From Hamadaea sp013361475 (GTDB lineage: Bacteria > Actinomycetota > Actinomycetes > Mycobacteriales > Micromonosporaceae), in assembly GCF_040654195.1 (NCBI RefSeq), contig NZ_JBFAHM010000007.1:417933-481932 (forward strand): DNA of 64,000 nucleotides, in the 5' to 3' direction. Positions 32,331 to 41,403 of this stretch are shown here, piece after piece; the first letter of the stretch is position 1, and every line of letters starts with the position of its first letter. Both the position numbers and the translations under genes were made by a program. Below the pieces are notes generated by a model. That model worked only from the letters and a program-made list of their open reading frames with translations. It searched no databases and was not told the DNA's origin.

Positions 32331-32813
32331 ATGCAGCCTACCCGGCGCGCACAGGAGCTGAGCCTGCCCGGCATCCGGGTCACCGACCGGTGGTTCGTGG
32401 TGGGTCAGCGCAAGTTCGACGTCACCGAACTGCAGAACCTGCGGACGGTGCGCGGATCGCACCACCCCATGGCGGTCCGCGCGGCGATCTGCGCGCTCCT
32501 GGCCGTGGCCGGCATCGGCGTCTTCTTCGACCGGCTCGAGCCCGTCGGCTTCGTCGGTCTCGCGGTCGCCGCTCTCCTGCTCGGCGGGGCCGCCGTCGCC
32601 GCAGCCTGGCGCAACCCCCGCAGCTACGAGATGTGGGCCGAGTACCGCGGCCTCAGCGTCCAGCTCTACTACTGCGACAACGAGCGCCGATACAACGCCG
32701 TCTCCCGCGCGGTCATCCGCGCCCGGGAGCGCGCGTACCTCGAGGACTCCCCCGTCACCGACCAGTATCCGGCAGCGGCCGCTCAGGCCGCGTGGTTCAC
32801 CCAGGCGGCCTGA
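32331..32813 (+). CDS. Two-span membrane protein, DUF6232-like
   Basis: A 160-residue protein. The N-terminal part (ITDRWFVVGQRKFDVTELQNLRTVRG-like, residues 15-42) precedes two membrane spans (about 48-63 and 70-90) and a cytosolic tail (YEMWAEYRGLSVQLYYCDNERRYNAVSRAVIRARE). This matches the actinomycete DUF6232 group by eye; no function is known. The ATG has GAGGAGG five bases upstream. It is divergent from the riboswitch-controlled hydrolase. Confidence 0.62.
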   Translation: MQPTRRAQELSLPGIRVTDRWFVVGQRKFDVTELQNLRTVRGSHHPMAVRAAICALLAVAGIGVFFDRLEPVGFVGLAVAALLLGGAAVAAAWRNPRSYEMWAEYRGLSVQLYYCDNERRYNAVSRAVIRARERAYLEDSPVTDQYPAAAAQAAWFTQAA

Positions 32814-32914
32814 CTCGCACCATGTGTGCGACGGGTGCCCCCGGGATCTTCGGATAGTGGCACCACAGCTACCCGTCCGGAGCTGTGCTGCCAAGACCCC
32901 GGGAGCACCCCCCG

Positions 32915-33739
32915 ATGCCGGAGATCCACCATTTCGCGTACGGCTGGTTCAACCCCGCGTTGGCGTACCTTGTGGCCTTCAGCGGGTCCCTGACCGGTCT
33001 GGTATGCACCACCCGCGCCCGTGCCGCCGGCACCCGCGCCCGCCGAGCCCGCTGGCTTGTCCTGGGCTCGGTCTCGATCGGCGGGGCGGGCATCTGGCTC
33101 ATGCACTTCCTGGCGATGCTCGGCTTCGACATCCCCGCCAGTCCGGTCCGCTATGACCCGCTGACGACGGTGGCGAGCCTGCTGTTCGCCGTCGCCGCGG
33201 TCGGGCTGGGCCTGTTCTTCGTCGGCACCGGCCGCAAAAGCGTCGGCAAGCTGCTCGTGGGCGGGGTCTTCACCGGCTCCGGCGTGGTCGCGATGCACTA
33301 CACCGGCATGTACGCCATGCGCGTGTCCGGCCATGTCGGCTATGACGAGGGACTCGTCCTCGCCTCGGTCGTGATCGCGATCGTCGCCGCGACCGTCGCC
33401 CTGTGGTTCACCGTCTCGGTCCACGGTGGATGGAGGTCGCTGATCACGGCGGCGGCCATCATGGGCGTCGCCGTGTGCGGGATGCACTACACCGCGATGG
33501 CGGCGTTGCGCGTACACCTGGACTCGACCGCCGGCCCGGCGACCGGGATGACCCCGACGCTGCTGATCCTGCCGATCTTCATCGTCGCGGCGGCGACGCT
33601 GCTGGGCTCGTTCGTGAGCGCGTTGCAGGCCATGACGCAGGAGGAGTTCGGGACGGGGCCCACCCCCGCTCCGCTGATGGTCCGCGTGCCCCGGCCGCGC
33701 ACCTCCTCCGGAGTCCACAGTGCACCCGGCCGGGATTGA
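32915..33739 (+). CDS. MHYT-domain integral membrane sensor protein
   Basis: A 274-residue protein with seven membrane spans and no output domain. Two full MHYT motifs (AMHYTGMYAM, GMHYTAMAAL) and one diverged motif (LMHFLAM) supply the His/Met residues proposed to bind copper and sense oxygen, CO or NO. In other bacteria MHYT is fused to GGDEF/EAL or kinase domains; here it stands alone, 22 bp before the SpoT-like gene, so a signalling link to alarmone metabolism is conceivable. Confidence 0.88.
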   Translation: MPEIHHFAYGWFNPALAYLVAFSGSLTGLVCTTRARAAGTRARRARWLVLGSVSIGGAGIWLMHFLAMLGFDIPASPVRYDPLTTVASLLFAVAAVGLGLFFVGTGRKSVGKLLVGGVFTGSGVVAMHYTGMYAMRVSGHVGYDEGLVLASVVIAIVAATVALWFTVSVHGGWRSLITAAAIMGVAVCGMHYTAMAALRVHLDSTAGPATGMTPTLLILPIFIVAAATLLGSFVSALQAMTQEEFGTGPTPAPLMVRVPRPRTSSGVHSAPGRD

Positions 33740-33761
33740 CGGAATCTGCTAGAAACGGCGC

Positions 33762-34475
33762 ATGCTCCGAGATTTCCGGCCGACCTTGGCGATGATGCCC
33801 CTCCACGCGATCACCGAGGTCTACGGGGAGGAGGGCCTGCGGGAGCGGTTCGCCCACGAGATCTCCCGCTTCGGCGAAGCCGACCGCGTACGCCTGGAGC
33901 AGGCGCTCGATCTCGCCGCCGAACTGCACTCCGAGCAGCGGCGCGTACGCGAGCCGTACCTGAATCACCTGTTGCGCGTGACGATCCGGATCCTCCACTA
34001 CTACCGGGTCGACGACGTGGACGTCCTCGTCGCCGCTCTGCTGCACGACGCGGCCGAGGATCAGGCGTACAAACTGGTGGGAAGCTCGGACACCACGGCC
34101 GCCCTCGACCGCCTGGGCGAGGTGTTCGGGCCTCGCGTGCGGCGGCTGATCGCGGCCGTGACCAACCCGGAGTACAGCCCGGATCGGCATGAACACGAGC
34201 AGTACCGCGAACATCTCGCCGAGTCGCTGGACCGGGAGCCGTGGGCGCGGGTGATCAAGATCTCCGACTTCACCGACAACGGCGTGGGCGTCATCCACAC
34301 CACCGGGCCGAAGGTCAGCAGCTCGGCCCGCAAGTATCGGCCGCTCGTGCCGCTGTTCCGCGAGCTGATCCCGCGGGCCGACACGCCGTTGAGCGAGGCC
34401 GCCAAGGCGCACATCCTCGACCAGTTAAACCTCGCCGAAGAGCGTTTCGCGGCGATTCTCGACGGCAGAGTTTGA
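33762..34475 (+). CDS. HD-domain phosphohydrolase resembling the SpoT/RSH (p)ppGpp hydrolase domain
   Basis: A 237-residue protein consisting only of an HD hydrolase domain. LNHLLRVTIRIL supplies the first His. LLHDAAED matches the HDxxED motif that marks ppGpp hydrolases. KISDFTDNGVGV corresponds to the later Asp-Asn metal and substrate segment. No synthetase, TGS or ACT domain is present, so it may be a small alarmone hydrolase (MESH1-type). The ATG lies 22 bp after the MHYT gene; TAGAAA lies 6 nt before it. Confidence 0.75.
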   Translation: MLRDFRPTLAMMPLHAITEVYGEEGLRERFAHEISRFGEADRVRLEQALDLAAELHSEQRRVREPYLNHLLRVTIRILHYYRVDDVDVLVAALLHDAAEDQAYKLVGSSDTTAALDRLGEVFGPRVRRLIAAVTNPEYSPDRHEHEQYREHLAESLDREPWARVIKISDFTDNGVGVIHTTGPKVSSSARKYRPLVPLFRELIPRADTPLSEAAKAHILDQLNLAEERFAAILDGRV

Positions 34476-34496
34476 CCCTCATCAGCGCGACACGCC

Positions 34497-34543
34497 CGAC
34501 ACATCTTGGGGTTCTTTCTCGCGGGCACCACAACATGTAGGGT
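34497..34543 (+). promoter_or_regulatory. Pair of NrdR boxes upstream of nrdA
   Basis: CCACAACATGTAGGGT (34528-34543) fits the NrdR consensus well. CCCGACATCTTGGGGT (34497-34512) is a weaker partner. Their starts are 31 bp apart, three helix turns, the usual NrdR arrangement. TAGGGT at 34538-34543 may be the -10, so NrdR would block it. No cobalamin riboswitch is seen in the 150-bp leader. Confidence 0.7.
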
Positions 34544-34695
34544 GATTGCACCGGCTCGCCGCTACTGGCGGGCATGGGTCCGCTGACCGCGCCCACGGAA
34601 TGCCACGCATTCCGTGCGCTGCGCCGTGCCCGCGAACCGTGCCCCCGTACGCGCCGCCGGCTGTGGAGGCTTGCGTTGGAGGAGGGGGACTGCCC

Positions 34696-37128
34696 ATGTC
34701 TACCGCGACATTGGGAATCGCACCGCACGACCTCGGTGACACCGCCCGGCCCGCGCCGGGCGACGAGGTACGGCATGCGCTGTTCGGCGAGGTCGAGGCG
34801 GCCGCGGCCGGGCTCGCCGAGGTGGAGCCGCGGCGGGTCAGCGAACCGGTGGTGGCCGGGGTGTGGCCCGGCGCGACCGAGGCCGACCTGCGGCTGCGGG
34901 CCATCGAGACGGCGGCGGCGCTGGTCGCGCAGGAGCCGGCGTACTCGCGTCTCGCGGCACGACTGCTCGCCGCGCACATCCGCGAAGAGGTCGCCGGCCA
35001 GGGCGTACGCCGATTCAGCGAATCGGTCGCGACCGGGCGCCGGCTGGGACTCATCGCCGACGACGTGGCCGAGTTCGTCGCGGCGCACGCCGACGAGCTG
35101 GACGCGTTGGTGGACGACGCCGCCGACGACCGCTTCGAGTACTTCGGCCTGCGGACGGTCTACGACCGCTACGTCTACCGGCACCCGACGAACCGGCAGG
35201 TCATCGAGACCGCCCAGCACTTCCTGCTCCGGGTCGCGTGTGGACTCATGGGGCCGGTGGGCGCGGCGGGCACGGTCGGCCGGACGGTGCCCGGCGGCGT
35301 GGCGGGCGTCGCCGAGCTGTACCGGCTCATGAGCCGGCTGGCGTACCTGCCCAGCTCCCCCACCCTGTTCAACGCCGGTGCGCGGCGGCCACAGCTGTCC
35401 AGCTGCTTCCTCCTCGATTCCCCCAAGGACGAGCTGGACTCCATCTACGAGCGCTACACGCAGGCCGCCCGCCTCTCCAAGTACGCCGGCGGCATCGGCA
35501 TCGCCTGGAGCCGCATCCGGTCCCGGGGTTCGCTGATCCGGGGCACGAACGGGCTGTCCAACGGCATCGTGCCGTGGCTGCGTACCTTCGACTCCAGTGT
35601 GGCCGCGGTCAACCAGGGCGGCCGGCGCAAGGGCGCCGCCTGCGTCTACCTGGAGCCGTGGCACGCCGACGTCGAGGACTTCCTCCAGCTGCGCGACTCG
35701 ACCGGCGACGAGAACCGGCGTACGCACAACCTTCACCTCGCCAACTGGATCCCGGACGAGTTCATGCGCCGGGTCGAGGCCGACCAGCCGTGGTCGCTGT
35801 TCGACCCGAAGGTGGTACCGCACCTGGTCGACCTGTGGGGCGGCGACTTCGACGTCGCCTACCGGAAGGCGGAGGCCGACGGACTGGCCGCCAAGCAGGT
35901 CAACGCGCGCGAGCTGTACGGCCGGATGATGCGGACGCTGGCCCAGACCGGCAACGGCTGGATGACCTTCAAGGACCAGGCCAACCGGACCAGCAACCAG
36001 ACGGCCGACCCCGCGAACGTCATCCACCTGTCGAACCTGTGCACCGAGATCCTCGAGGTGACCTCCGACGGCGAGACGGCGGTGTGCAACCTCGGCTCGC
36101 TCAACCTCGCCGCGCACGTGGCCGACGGCGAGTTCGACTTCGCGGCGCTCCGCGAGTCGGTCCGGGTCGCGGTGACCGTGCTGGACCGCACGATCGACCT
36201 CTCGTACTACCCGACCGCCGAGGCGGCCAAGGCCAACCTGCGCTGGCGGCCCACCGGCCTCGGCGTCATGGGGCTGGCCGACGTCTTCTTCCAGCTGCGG
36301 CTGGACTTCGACGCGCCGGAGGCGCTCGCGCTGTCGACCCGGATCGCGGAGGAGATCGCGCTGTCGGCGTACGAGACGAGCGCGGAACTGGCCGCGACGC
36401 TGGGCCGGCACGAGACCTACGACCAGACCCGGGCGGCACAGGGCGTACTGCACGTCGACCACTTCCCGGCCGCTTCGATCGCCCAGCCGGCGCGGTGGGC
36501 CGCACTGCGTACGCGGGTGGCCGAGGTGGGGTTGCGCAACTCGCTGCTGATCGCGATCGCGCCAACCGCGACGATCGCCTCGATCGCGGGCGCGGCCGAG
36601 TGCATCGAGCCGGTGGTCTCCAACCTCTTCAAGCGCGAGACCCTCTCAGGCGAGTTCCTTCAGGTCAACCGGCACCTGATCCAGGAACTCAAGGAACACG
36701 GGCTCTGGACGGACGCGCTACGCGAGAAGATCGTCGCGGCCGAGGGGTCGATCGCGGGGATCGCTGAGATCCCGGCCGAGATCCGGTCCCGCTTCCGCAC
36801 CGCGTGGGAGCTGCCGCAACGGGCGCTGATCGACCTGGCCGCCGCGCGTACGCCGTTCATCGACCAGTCGCAGTCGCTGAACCTGTTCATGGCGGCGCCC
36901 AACATCGGCAAGCTCTCCTCGATGTACGCGTACGCCTGGCGCAAGGGTCTGAAGACGACCTACTACCTGCGCTCCCGTCCGGCGACCGCCATAGCGAAGA
37001 CCACCCTGGCGGCTCAGCCGGGTGCGGTCCGGCCGGTGTCGGCGCAGCCCGCGCCGCAGCCCCGGCCGGCGATGTCCCTGATCAATCTGAACCTGGAGAA
37101 CCCGGAAGTCTGCGAGGCCTGCCAGTGA
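34696..37128 (+). CDS. nrdA: Ribonucleotide reductase class I, alpha subunit
   Basis: An 810-residue class I reductase large subunit that makes deoxynucleotides. Active-site features: PQLSSCFLLD (first redox Cys), NLCTEI and CNLGSLN (thiyl radical Cys and partner), KRETLSGEFLQVNRHL, MYAYAWRKGLKTTYYLR (radical-transfer Tyr pair), and a C-terminal CEACQ pair that is reduced by thioredoxin. I see no typical ATP-cone motif at the N-terminus. The ATG at 34696 has GGAGGAGGGGG upstream. nrdB starts on the stop codon (GTGA). Confidence 0.94.
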   Translation: MSTATLGIAPHDLGDTARPAPGDEVRHALFGEVEAAAAGLAEVEPRRVSEPVVAGVWPGATEADLRLRAIETAAALVAQEPAYSRLAARLLAAHIREEVAGQGVRRFSESVATGRRLGLIADDVAEFVAAHADELDALVDDAADDRFEYFGLRTVYDRYVYRHPTNRQVIETAQHFLLRVACGLMGPVGAAGTVGRTVPGGVAGVAELYRLMSRLAYLPSSPTLFNAGARRPQLSSCFLLDSPKDELDSIYERYTQAARLSKYAGGIGIAWSRIRSRGSLIRGTNGLSNGIVPWLRTFDSSVAAVNQGGRRKGAACVYLEPWHADVEDFLQLRDSTGDENRRTHNLHLANWIPDEFMRRVEADQPWSLFDPKVVPHLVDLWGGDFDVAYRKAEADGLAAKQVNARELYGRMMRTLAQTGNGWMTFKDQANRTSNQTADPANVIHLSNLCTEILEVTSDGETAVCNLGSLNLAAHVADGEFDFAALRESVRVAVTVLDRTIDLSYYPTAEAAKANLRWRPTGLGVMGLADVFFQLRLDFDAPEALALSTRIAEEIALSAYETSAELAATLGRHETYDQTRAAQGVLHVDHFPAASIAQPARWAALRTRVAEVGLRNSLLIAIAPTATIASIAGAAECIEPVVSNLFKRETLSGEFLQVNRHLIQELKEHGLWTDALREKIVAAEGSIAGIAEIPAEIRSRFRTAWELPQRALIDLAAARTPFIDQSQSLNLFMAAPNIGKLSSMYAYAWRKGLKTTYYLRSRPATAIAKTTLAAQPGAVRPVSAQPAPQPRPAMSLINLNLENPEVCEACQ

Positions 37129-38141
37129 CGACCACCGCCCAGAAGATGCTGCTCGACCCGGGTCTGGACCTGACCCTCCGGCCGATGCGGTATCCGGACT
37201 TCTACGAGCGTTACCGGGCCGCCATCCGCAACACGTGGACGGTGGAGGAGGTCGACCTCGGCTCGGACCTGCCCGACCTGGAGACCTTCACGCCGGAGGA
37301 ACGGCACCTGATCAACCGCCTCGTGGCCTTCTTCGCCACCGGCGACACGATCGTGGCGAACAACCTGGTGCTCAACCTCTACCAGCACATCAACGCCCCG
37401 GAGGCGCGGCTTTACCTGTCCCGCCAGCTCTTCGAGGAGGCCGTGCACGTCCAGTTCTACTTGACGCTGCTCGACACCTACCTGCCCGACGAGGCCGAGC
37501 GGGTCAAGGCGTTCGCGGCGGTGGAGAACATCCCGTCGATCGCCCGCAAGGCGCAGTTCTGCTTCACGTGGATCGACTCGGTCTTCGACGTGCAGCGCTT
37601 GGAGACGGTCGCCGACCGGCGGAAGTTCCTGCTCAACCTGATCTGCTTCGCCGCCTGCATCGAGGGCCTGTTCTTCTACGGCGCCTTCGCGTACGTCTAC
37701 TGGCTGCGGTCGCGCGGGCTGCTGGACGGGCTCGCCGCCGGCACGAACTGGGTCTTCCGCGACGAGTCGATGCACATGGACTTCGCGTTCGCGGTCGTCG
37801 ACACGGTGCGCGCGGAGGAGCCGGACCTCTTCGACGAGGAGATGGGCAAGGCGGTCACCCGGATGCTGGAGGAGGCGGTCGACGCCGAACTCCAGTTCGC
37901 CGAGGACCTCTGCGGCGCCGGGCTGCCCGGCATGACCACCGGCGACATGCGGGAATACCTGCAGTACGTGGCGGATCAGCGACTGGCCCGCCTCGGGCTG
38001 CCGGCCCGGTTCGGCTCCCGCAACCCGTTCCCGTTCATGGCCCTGCAGGACGTCCAGGAACTCGCCAACTTCTTCGAGCGGCGGGTCACGGCGTACCAGG
38101 TCGCGGTGGAGGGGACCGTCTCACTCGACGAGGACTTCTAG
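37125..38141 (+). CDS. nrdB: Ribonucleotide reductase class I, beta subunit
   Basis: A 338-residue diiron radical subunit. Iron ligands are in TGDTIVANN, EEAVHVQFY and DESMHMDFAF. In EAVHVQFY the Tyr stands four residues after the His, the spacing of the E. coli radical site (His118-Tyr122), so this is a Tyr-radical class Ia-like enzyme. The GTG overlaps the nrdA stop by four bases. A strong terminator follows 14 bp later. Confidence 0.93.
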   Translation: MTTTAQKMLLDPGLDLTLRPMRYPDFYERYRAAIRNTWTVEEVDLGSDLPDLETFTPEERHLINRLVAFFATGDTIVANNLVLNLYQHINAPEARLYLSRQLFEEAVHVQFYLTLLDTYLPDEAERVKAFAAVENIPSIARKAQFCFTWIDSVFDVQRLETVADRRKFLLNLICFAACIEGLFFYGAFAYVYWLRSRGLLDGLAAGTNWVFRDESMHMDFAFAVVDTVRAEEPDLFDEEMGKAVTRMLEEAVDAELQFAEDLCGAGLPGMTTGDMREYLQYVADQRLARLGLPARFGSRNPFPFMALQDVQELANFFERRVTAYQVAVEGTVSLDEDF

Positions 38142-38155
38142 CCCGGACACCGAAT

Positions 38156-38192
38156 GGGCGCGGGCCGGGGGTCCTCATCCCGGCCCGCGCCC
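38156..38192. terminator. Terminator between nrdB and the convergent M23 gene
   Basis: A perfect 14-bp stem (GGGCGCGGGCCGGG, 38156-38169, with 38179-38192), 9-nt loop, then TGTTCATT. Confidence 0.82.
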
Positions 38193-38199
38193 TGTTCAT

Positions 38200-39069
38200 T
38201 CAGCAGTGCTCGAACGCACTGGTGTAGCTGTAGCCACCGGTGCTGCCGCCCCAGCGCACGCAGGTGGGCGCGGTTCTGACCACCGGTCCGGCGTAGTAGC
38301 TGTAGTTCCCGGAGTCGGTCGTCCGCGTCGAGCCCTGCGGCTCGAGGAAGGCCGTCGTCGCGGTGGCGCTGCCGACGTTGGCGAACTTCAGCGTGACCGC
38401 GCAGTTCTGGCTGGTGGATCCGTTCCACAGCAGGTTCACGGTCCCGGCGGTGCCGAGCTTCACCGAGTCGATGTTGTTGAAGCCGGAGCCGCAGACCTCG
38501 CGCGGGTCGTACGGAGTGGCGCAGTTGTTCGAGGTGACCGAGCCGTGCGTGTACGGGAAGGTCACGCCGTTGAACACCGACTTGATGATGTGCGACTGCG
38601 ACCGGTCCGGGTACCGGACCTCGTAGTGCAGGTGCGGGTAGACGTCGTTGGTGGACTTCGTGGTGTCGCCGACGCCGCCGATGACCTGACCGCGCAGCAC
38701 GGCCTGGCCCGCCACGACGGCCATCCGCTCCAGGTGCGCGTAGTACGAGTAGTACCCGCCGCCGTGGTTGATGACGATGAGGTTGCCGTAGCCGTTCACG
38801 TCGCCCTGGTTCGCCGCGACCTCAACGGTTCCGGCCGCTGACGCCAGCACGGTGTCGTTCTCGTCCGCGGTCGCGGTGGAGCCGCGGTTGAAGTCGATCT
38901 CCCACGAGACGTGCGCCGAGCTGTCGTTCGAGTCGCCGGTCCAGGTCTGGCCGCAGGGGAAGGGCAGTTGGAAGGCGGGCGCCGCCGCGGCCGGCGACTG
39001 GATCGCCAGCACTCCGGCGGCCGCGATCGCCAAGGCGATCGCGCCACGCGCGAGTTTGGAGGTTCTCAC
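38200..39069 (-). CDS. Secreted M23 family peptidase
   Basis: A 289-residue exported protein. The signal peptide ends PAAAA at about residue 30. The M23 domain holds HVSWEIDFN (zinc His/Asp region), NLIVINHGGGYYSYYAHLE and DVYPHLHYEV with the HxH zinc pair. The C-terminal 100 residues form a separate domain with paired Cys (NNCATPYDPREVCG, SQNCAV, TCVRW). It likely cuts peptidoglycan cross-links. The GTG has GAAAGGA 11 bases upstream. Divergent from the BTAD regulator. Confidence 0.86.
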   Translation of the reverse strand: MRTSKLARGAIALAIAAAGVLAIQSPAAAAPAFQLPFPCGQTWTGDSNDSSAHVSWEIDFNRGSTATADENDTVLASAAGTVEVAANQGDVNGYGNLIVINHGGGYYSYYAHLERMAVVAGQAVLRGQVIGGVGDTTKSTNDVYPHLHYEVRYPDRSQSHIIKSVFNGVTFPYTHGSVTSNNCATPYDPREVCGSGFNNIDSVKLGTAGTVNLLWNGSTSQNCAVTLKFANVGSATATTAFLEPQGSTRTTDSGNYSYYAGPVVRTAPTCVRWGGSTGGYSYTSAFEHC

Positions 39070-39248
39070 TGTGCTCAGCGTCCTTTCGGGGGTTGGGGGT
39101 GAACCGGCCCACCGGTTGCTGCGCGGGGGTGGCGTCAGCGTCACCCGATGGGCTACAGGAGTTCTCCAGTTCGGCTACAACCATCACTGGAAGGTTGATC
39201 TATGTCGGCGTACAGTCAGCCGGGTCAGTTCGACGAACGGCGGTGGCC

Positions 39249-41291
39249 ATGGGTCTCGAGTTCCGTCTTCTGGGCCCGTTCGAGGTGCGCGACGACGACC
39301 GTCCGGTGCCGATCCACGGCGTGAAACCGCGGCAGTTGTTGGCGAGCCTGTTGCTGCATCCGGACCGGCCGGTCTCGGTGGATCGCCTCATCGAGGTGCT
39401 CTGGCCGATCGACCCACCCCGATCCGCCGCGGCCAACATCCAGACCTACATCAGCGGACTGCGTACCTGTCTCGGCGACGATCACGTCGTGCGCTACCCG
39501 CCCGGTTACGCCGTCGTCATCGGCCCGGCCGACCTGGACGTGGCGAGTTTCCTCCGGGAGACCGACGAGGCGATCCGGTTGCGCCGCCTCGGTTACCTGG
39601 CCGACGCGCAGCGTACGCTCGAGGGCGCGCTCGCCCGATGGCGTGGCTCGCCGCTGGCCGACCTGCCTCCGAGTCCACTGTGGCAAGTCGAGCTGGACCA
39701 GCTGACCGAGCGCCGGCTCGCCGCCCTCTCCGAGCTGCTGGATCTGCGTATCCGCCTGGGCGACCCGGATCGCGCCGTCGCCGAACTCCGCGGGCTCACC
39801 GCCGAGCATCCCCTCCGGGAAGGCTTGTGGGTCCTGCTCATCCGGGCGTTGGTGGCCGCCGGGCGGCGCGCCGACGCCCTCACCGTGTACGCCGAAGTCC
39901 GCCACACCCTCGCGGAGGAGCTGGGCGTCGGCCCCGGTCCGGAGTTGCAGCGCCTGCACAACGATCTGCTCGCCGCCGACGCCGCCCCGATCGCGTCCCA
40001 TCCGGTCGGCCAGCAGTTGCCCGCCGACGCCGCGATCGTGCTGCGCGGGCTGGCCGCTTTCGGCGACGCGACGGTTCCCGCCTGGTTCGCCGGAGCGCTG
40101 CTGGAGGACGGCGAGGAGCAGATCGAGCGACTCGTCACAGCTCGGCTCGCGGTGGACGCCGGCCCCGACGCGCTCGGGCAACGGCGATATCGCGTACCGG
40201 TGCTCGTGCGGATGCTCGCCGACGCGCAGTCCGGCGACTGGCCGCAACCCGACGAGGCCGGGCTGGTCCGGGTCCTGGGCGGGTTGCTCAGCCTGGCCGA
40301 GCAGGCCGGGCAGGCGCTGCCGCACAGCCCGTTCGGGCCGGGCCAGACCATCGCGCCCCGCTGGAAACCGCCCGCGACCGGGGTCGACGATCCCGTCGCC
40401 TGGTTCGTCACCGAGCAGGACACCCTGCTCACCGGCATCGAGGTCGCCGGGCGGCTCAACCGCTCCGACTTCGCCTGGGAACTGGCCCTGGCCACGGTCC
40501 CCTGGTGCGACCTCGCCGGGCATCCGGAGGTCTGGGAGACCGGGCACCAGACCGCGCTGGCGATCTGCCGCCGGCTCGACGACCAACTCGGCGTCGCGGT
40601 CACCCTGCGCGGCCTCGGCCAGCTGCACCTCTATCGCGACGAGTACGCCCAGGCCGACGCCGCGTTCGGCCGGGCGAGGCTGCTGTTCGCCCAGCTCGGG
40701 CAGCCCGCCGGGGTGGCCGCCGCGCTGTCCGGGCTCGGGGCGGTGCACCGCGTACGCGGTGAGCTGGACCTCGCGGTGGACTACTACAGCCGCGCGCTGG
40801 AATCCTTCGTGGAGTGTGCCGAACCGTCCGGCGAGGCGTACGCCCGCGGTGCGATCGGCCAGGTCTGGCTGGCCCGGGGCAACCTCGACCGGGCGCAGGA
40901 ATGGCTGCAGAGCGCCCTGGACCTCGCCGAGGCGATCGGCGACCGGCATCGCACCGCCCATCTGCGGCAGGCGCTCGGCTCGGTCGCCCGCCGGGAGGGC
41001 CGCGAACAGGACGCCCGAGGGCTGCTCGACCAGGCCCTCGCCGGGTTCACGACGATCGGCGACATCCACGGTGAGGCGTACGCCCTCGTGGAGCTCGGCC
41101 GGCTGGAACAGACCCCGGCCGAGGCGGCCGACCGGCTGACCCGGGCGCTGCACATCTACCAACGGCTGGGCGATCGGCGGGCGGAGGCGGACACGGCCGA
41201 ACGGCTCGGCCAGTTGCACGGCGCCGCCGGACAACGGGAGTTGGCGGCGGCGTACCTGGACGAGGCTCGGCGGCTCCGCGCCCAGCTCTGA
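39249..41291 (+). CDS. BTAD-domain transcriptional regulator with TPR repeats
   Basis: A 680-residue regulator. Residues 1-95 are an OmpR-type winged helix (LEFRLLGPFEVRDDDRPVPI, RQLLASLLLHPDRPVSVDRLI). Residues 98-245 are the bacterial transcriptional activation domain. Residues 430-680 hold TPR repeats (for example YAQADAAFGRARLLFAQLGQ). Unlike the longer SARP relatives it has no NB-ARC ATPase part. Such regulators often control nearby secondary or wall metabolism. ATG at 39249 (GTG at 39243 also possible); TACAGT at about 39208 may be the -10. Confidence 0.88.
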   Translation: MGLEFRLLGPFEVRDDDRPVPIHGVKPRQLLASLLLHPDRPVSVDRLIEVLWPIDPPRSAAANIQTYISGLRTCLGDDHVVRYPPGYAVVIGPADLDVASFLRETDEAIRLRRLGYLADAQRTLEGALARWRGSPLADLPPSPLWQVELDQLTERRLAALSELLDLRIRLGDPDRAVAELRGLTAEHPLREGLWVLLIRALVAAGRRADALTVYAEVRHTLAEELGVGPGPELQRLHNDLLAADAAPIASHPVGQQLPADAAIVLRGLAAFGDATVPAWFAGALLEDGEEQIERLVTARLAVDAGPDALGQRRYRVPVLVRMLADAQSGDWPQPDEAGLVRVLGGLLSLAEQAGQALPHSPFGPGQTIAPRWKPPATGVDDPVAWFVTEQDTLLTGIEVAGRLNRSDFAWELALATVPWCDLAGHPEVWETGHQTALAICRRLDDQLGVAVTLRGLGQLHLYRDEYAQADAAFGRARLLFAQLGQPAGVAAALSGLGAVHRVRGELDLAVDYYSRALESFVECAEPSGEAYARGAIGQVWLARGNLDRAQEWLQSALDLAEAIGDRHRTAHLRQALGSVARREGREQDARGLLDQALAGFTTIGDIHGEAYALVELGRLEQTPAEAADRLTRALHIYQRLGDRRAEADTAERLGQLHGAAGQRELAAAYLDEARRLRAQL

Positions 41292-41310
41292 CACCCGCCG
41301 CCGACCCTTG

Positions 41311-41375
41311 GCGCTGGATCAGGGTTCCCGGTCGAATCATGACCCAAGATTCGACCCAGAACCCTGATCCAGCGC
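41311..41375. repeat. 65-bp palindrome, family 1 copy C
   Basis: GCGCTGGATCAGGG ends and inner GGTCGAATC arms as in the copies at 12924 and 27615, exactly 65 bp, 20 bp after the BTAD gene and 29 bp before the convergent PGRP gene's stop. Confidence 0.88.
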
Positions 41376-41403
41376 CGAAACGAGCGGCCTGCAGAGAAAG
41401 GGG

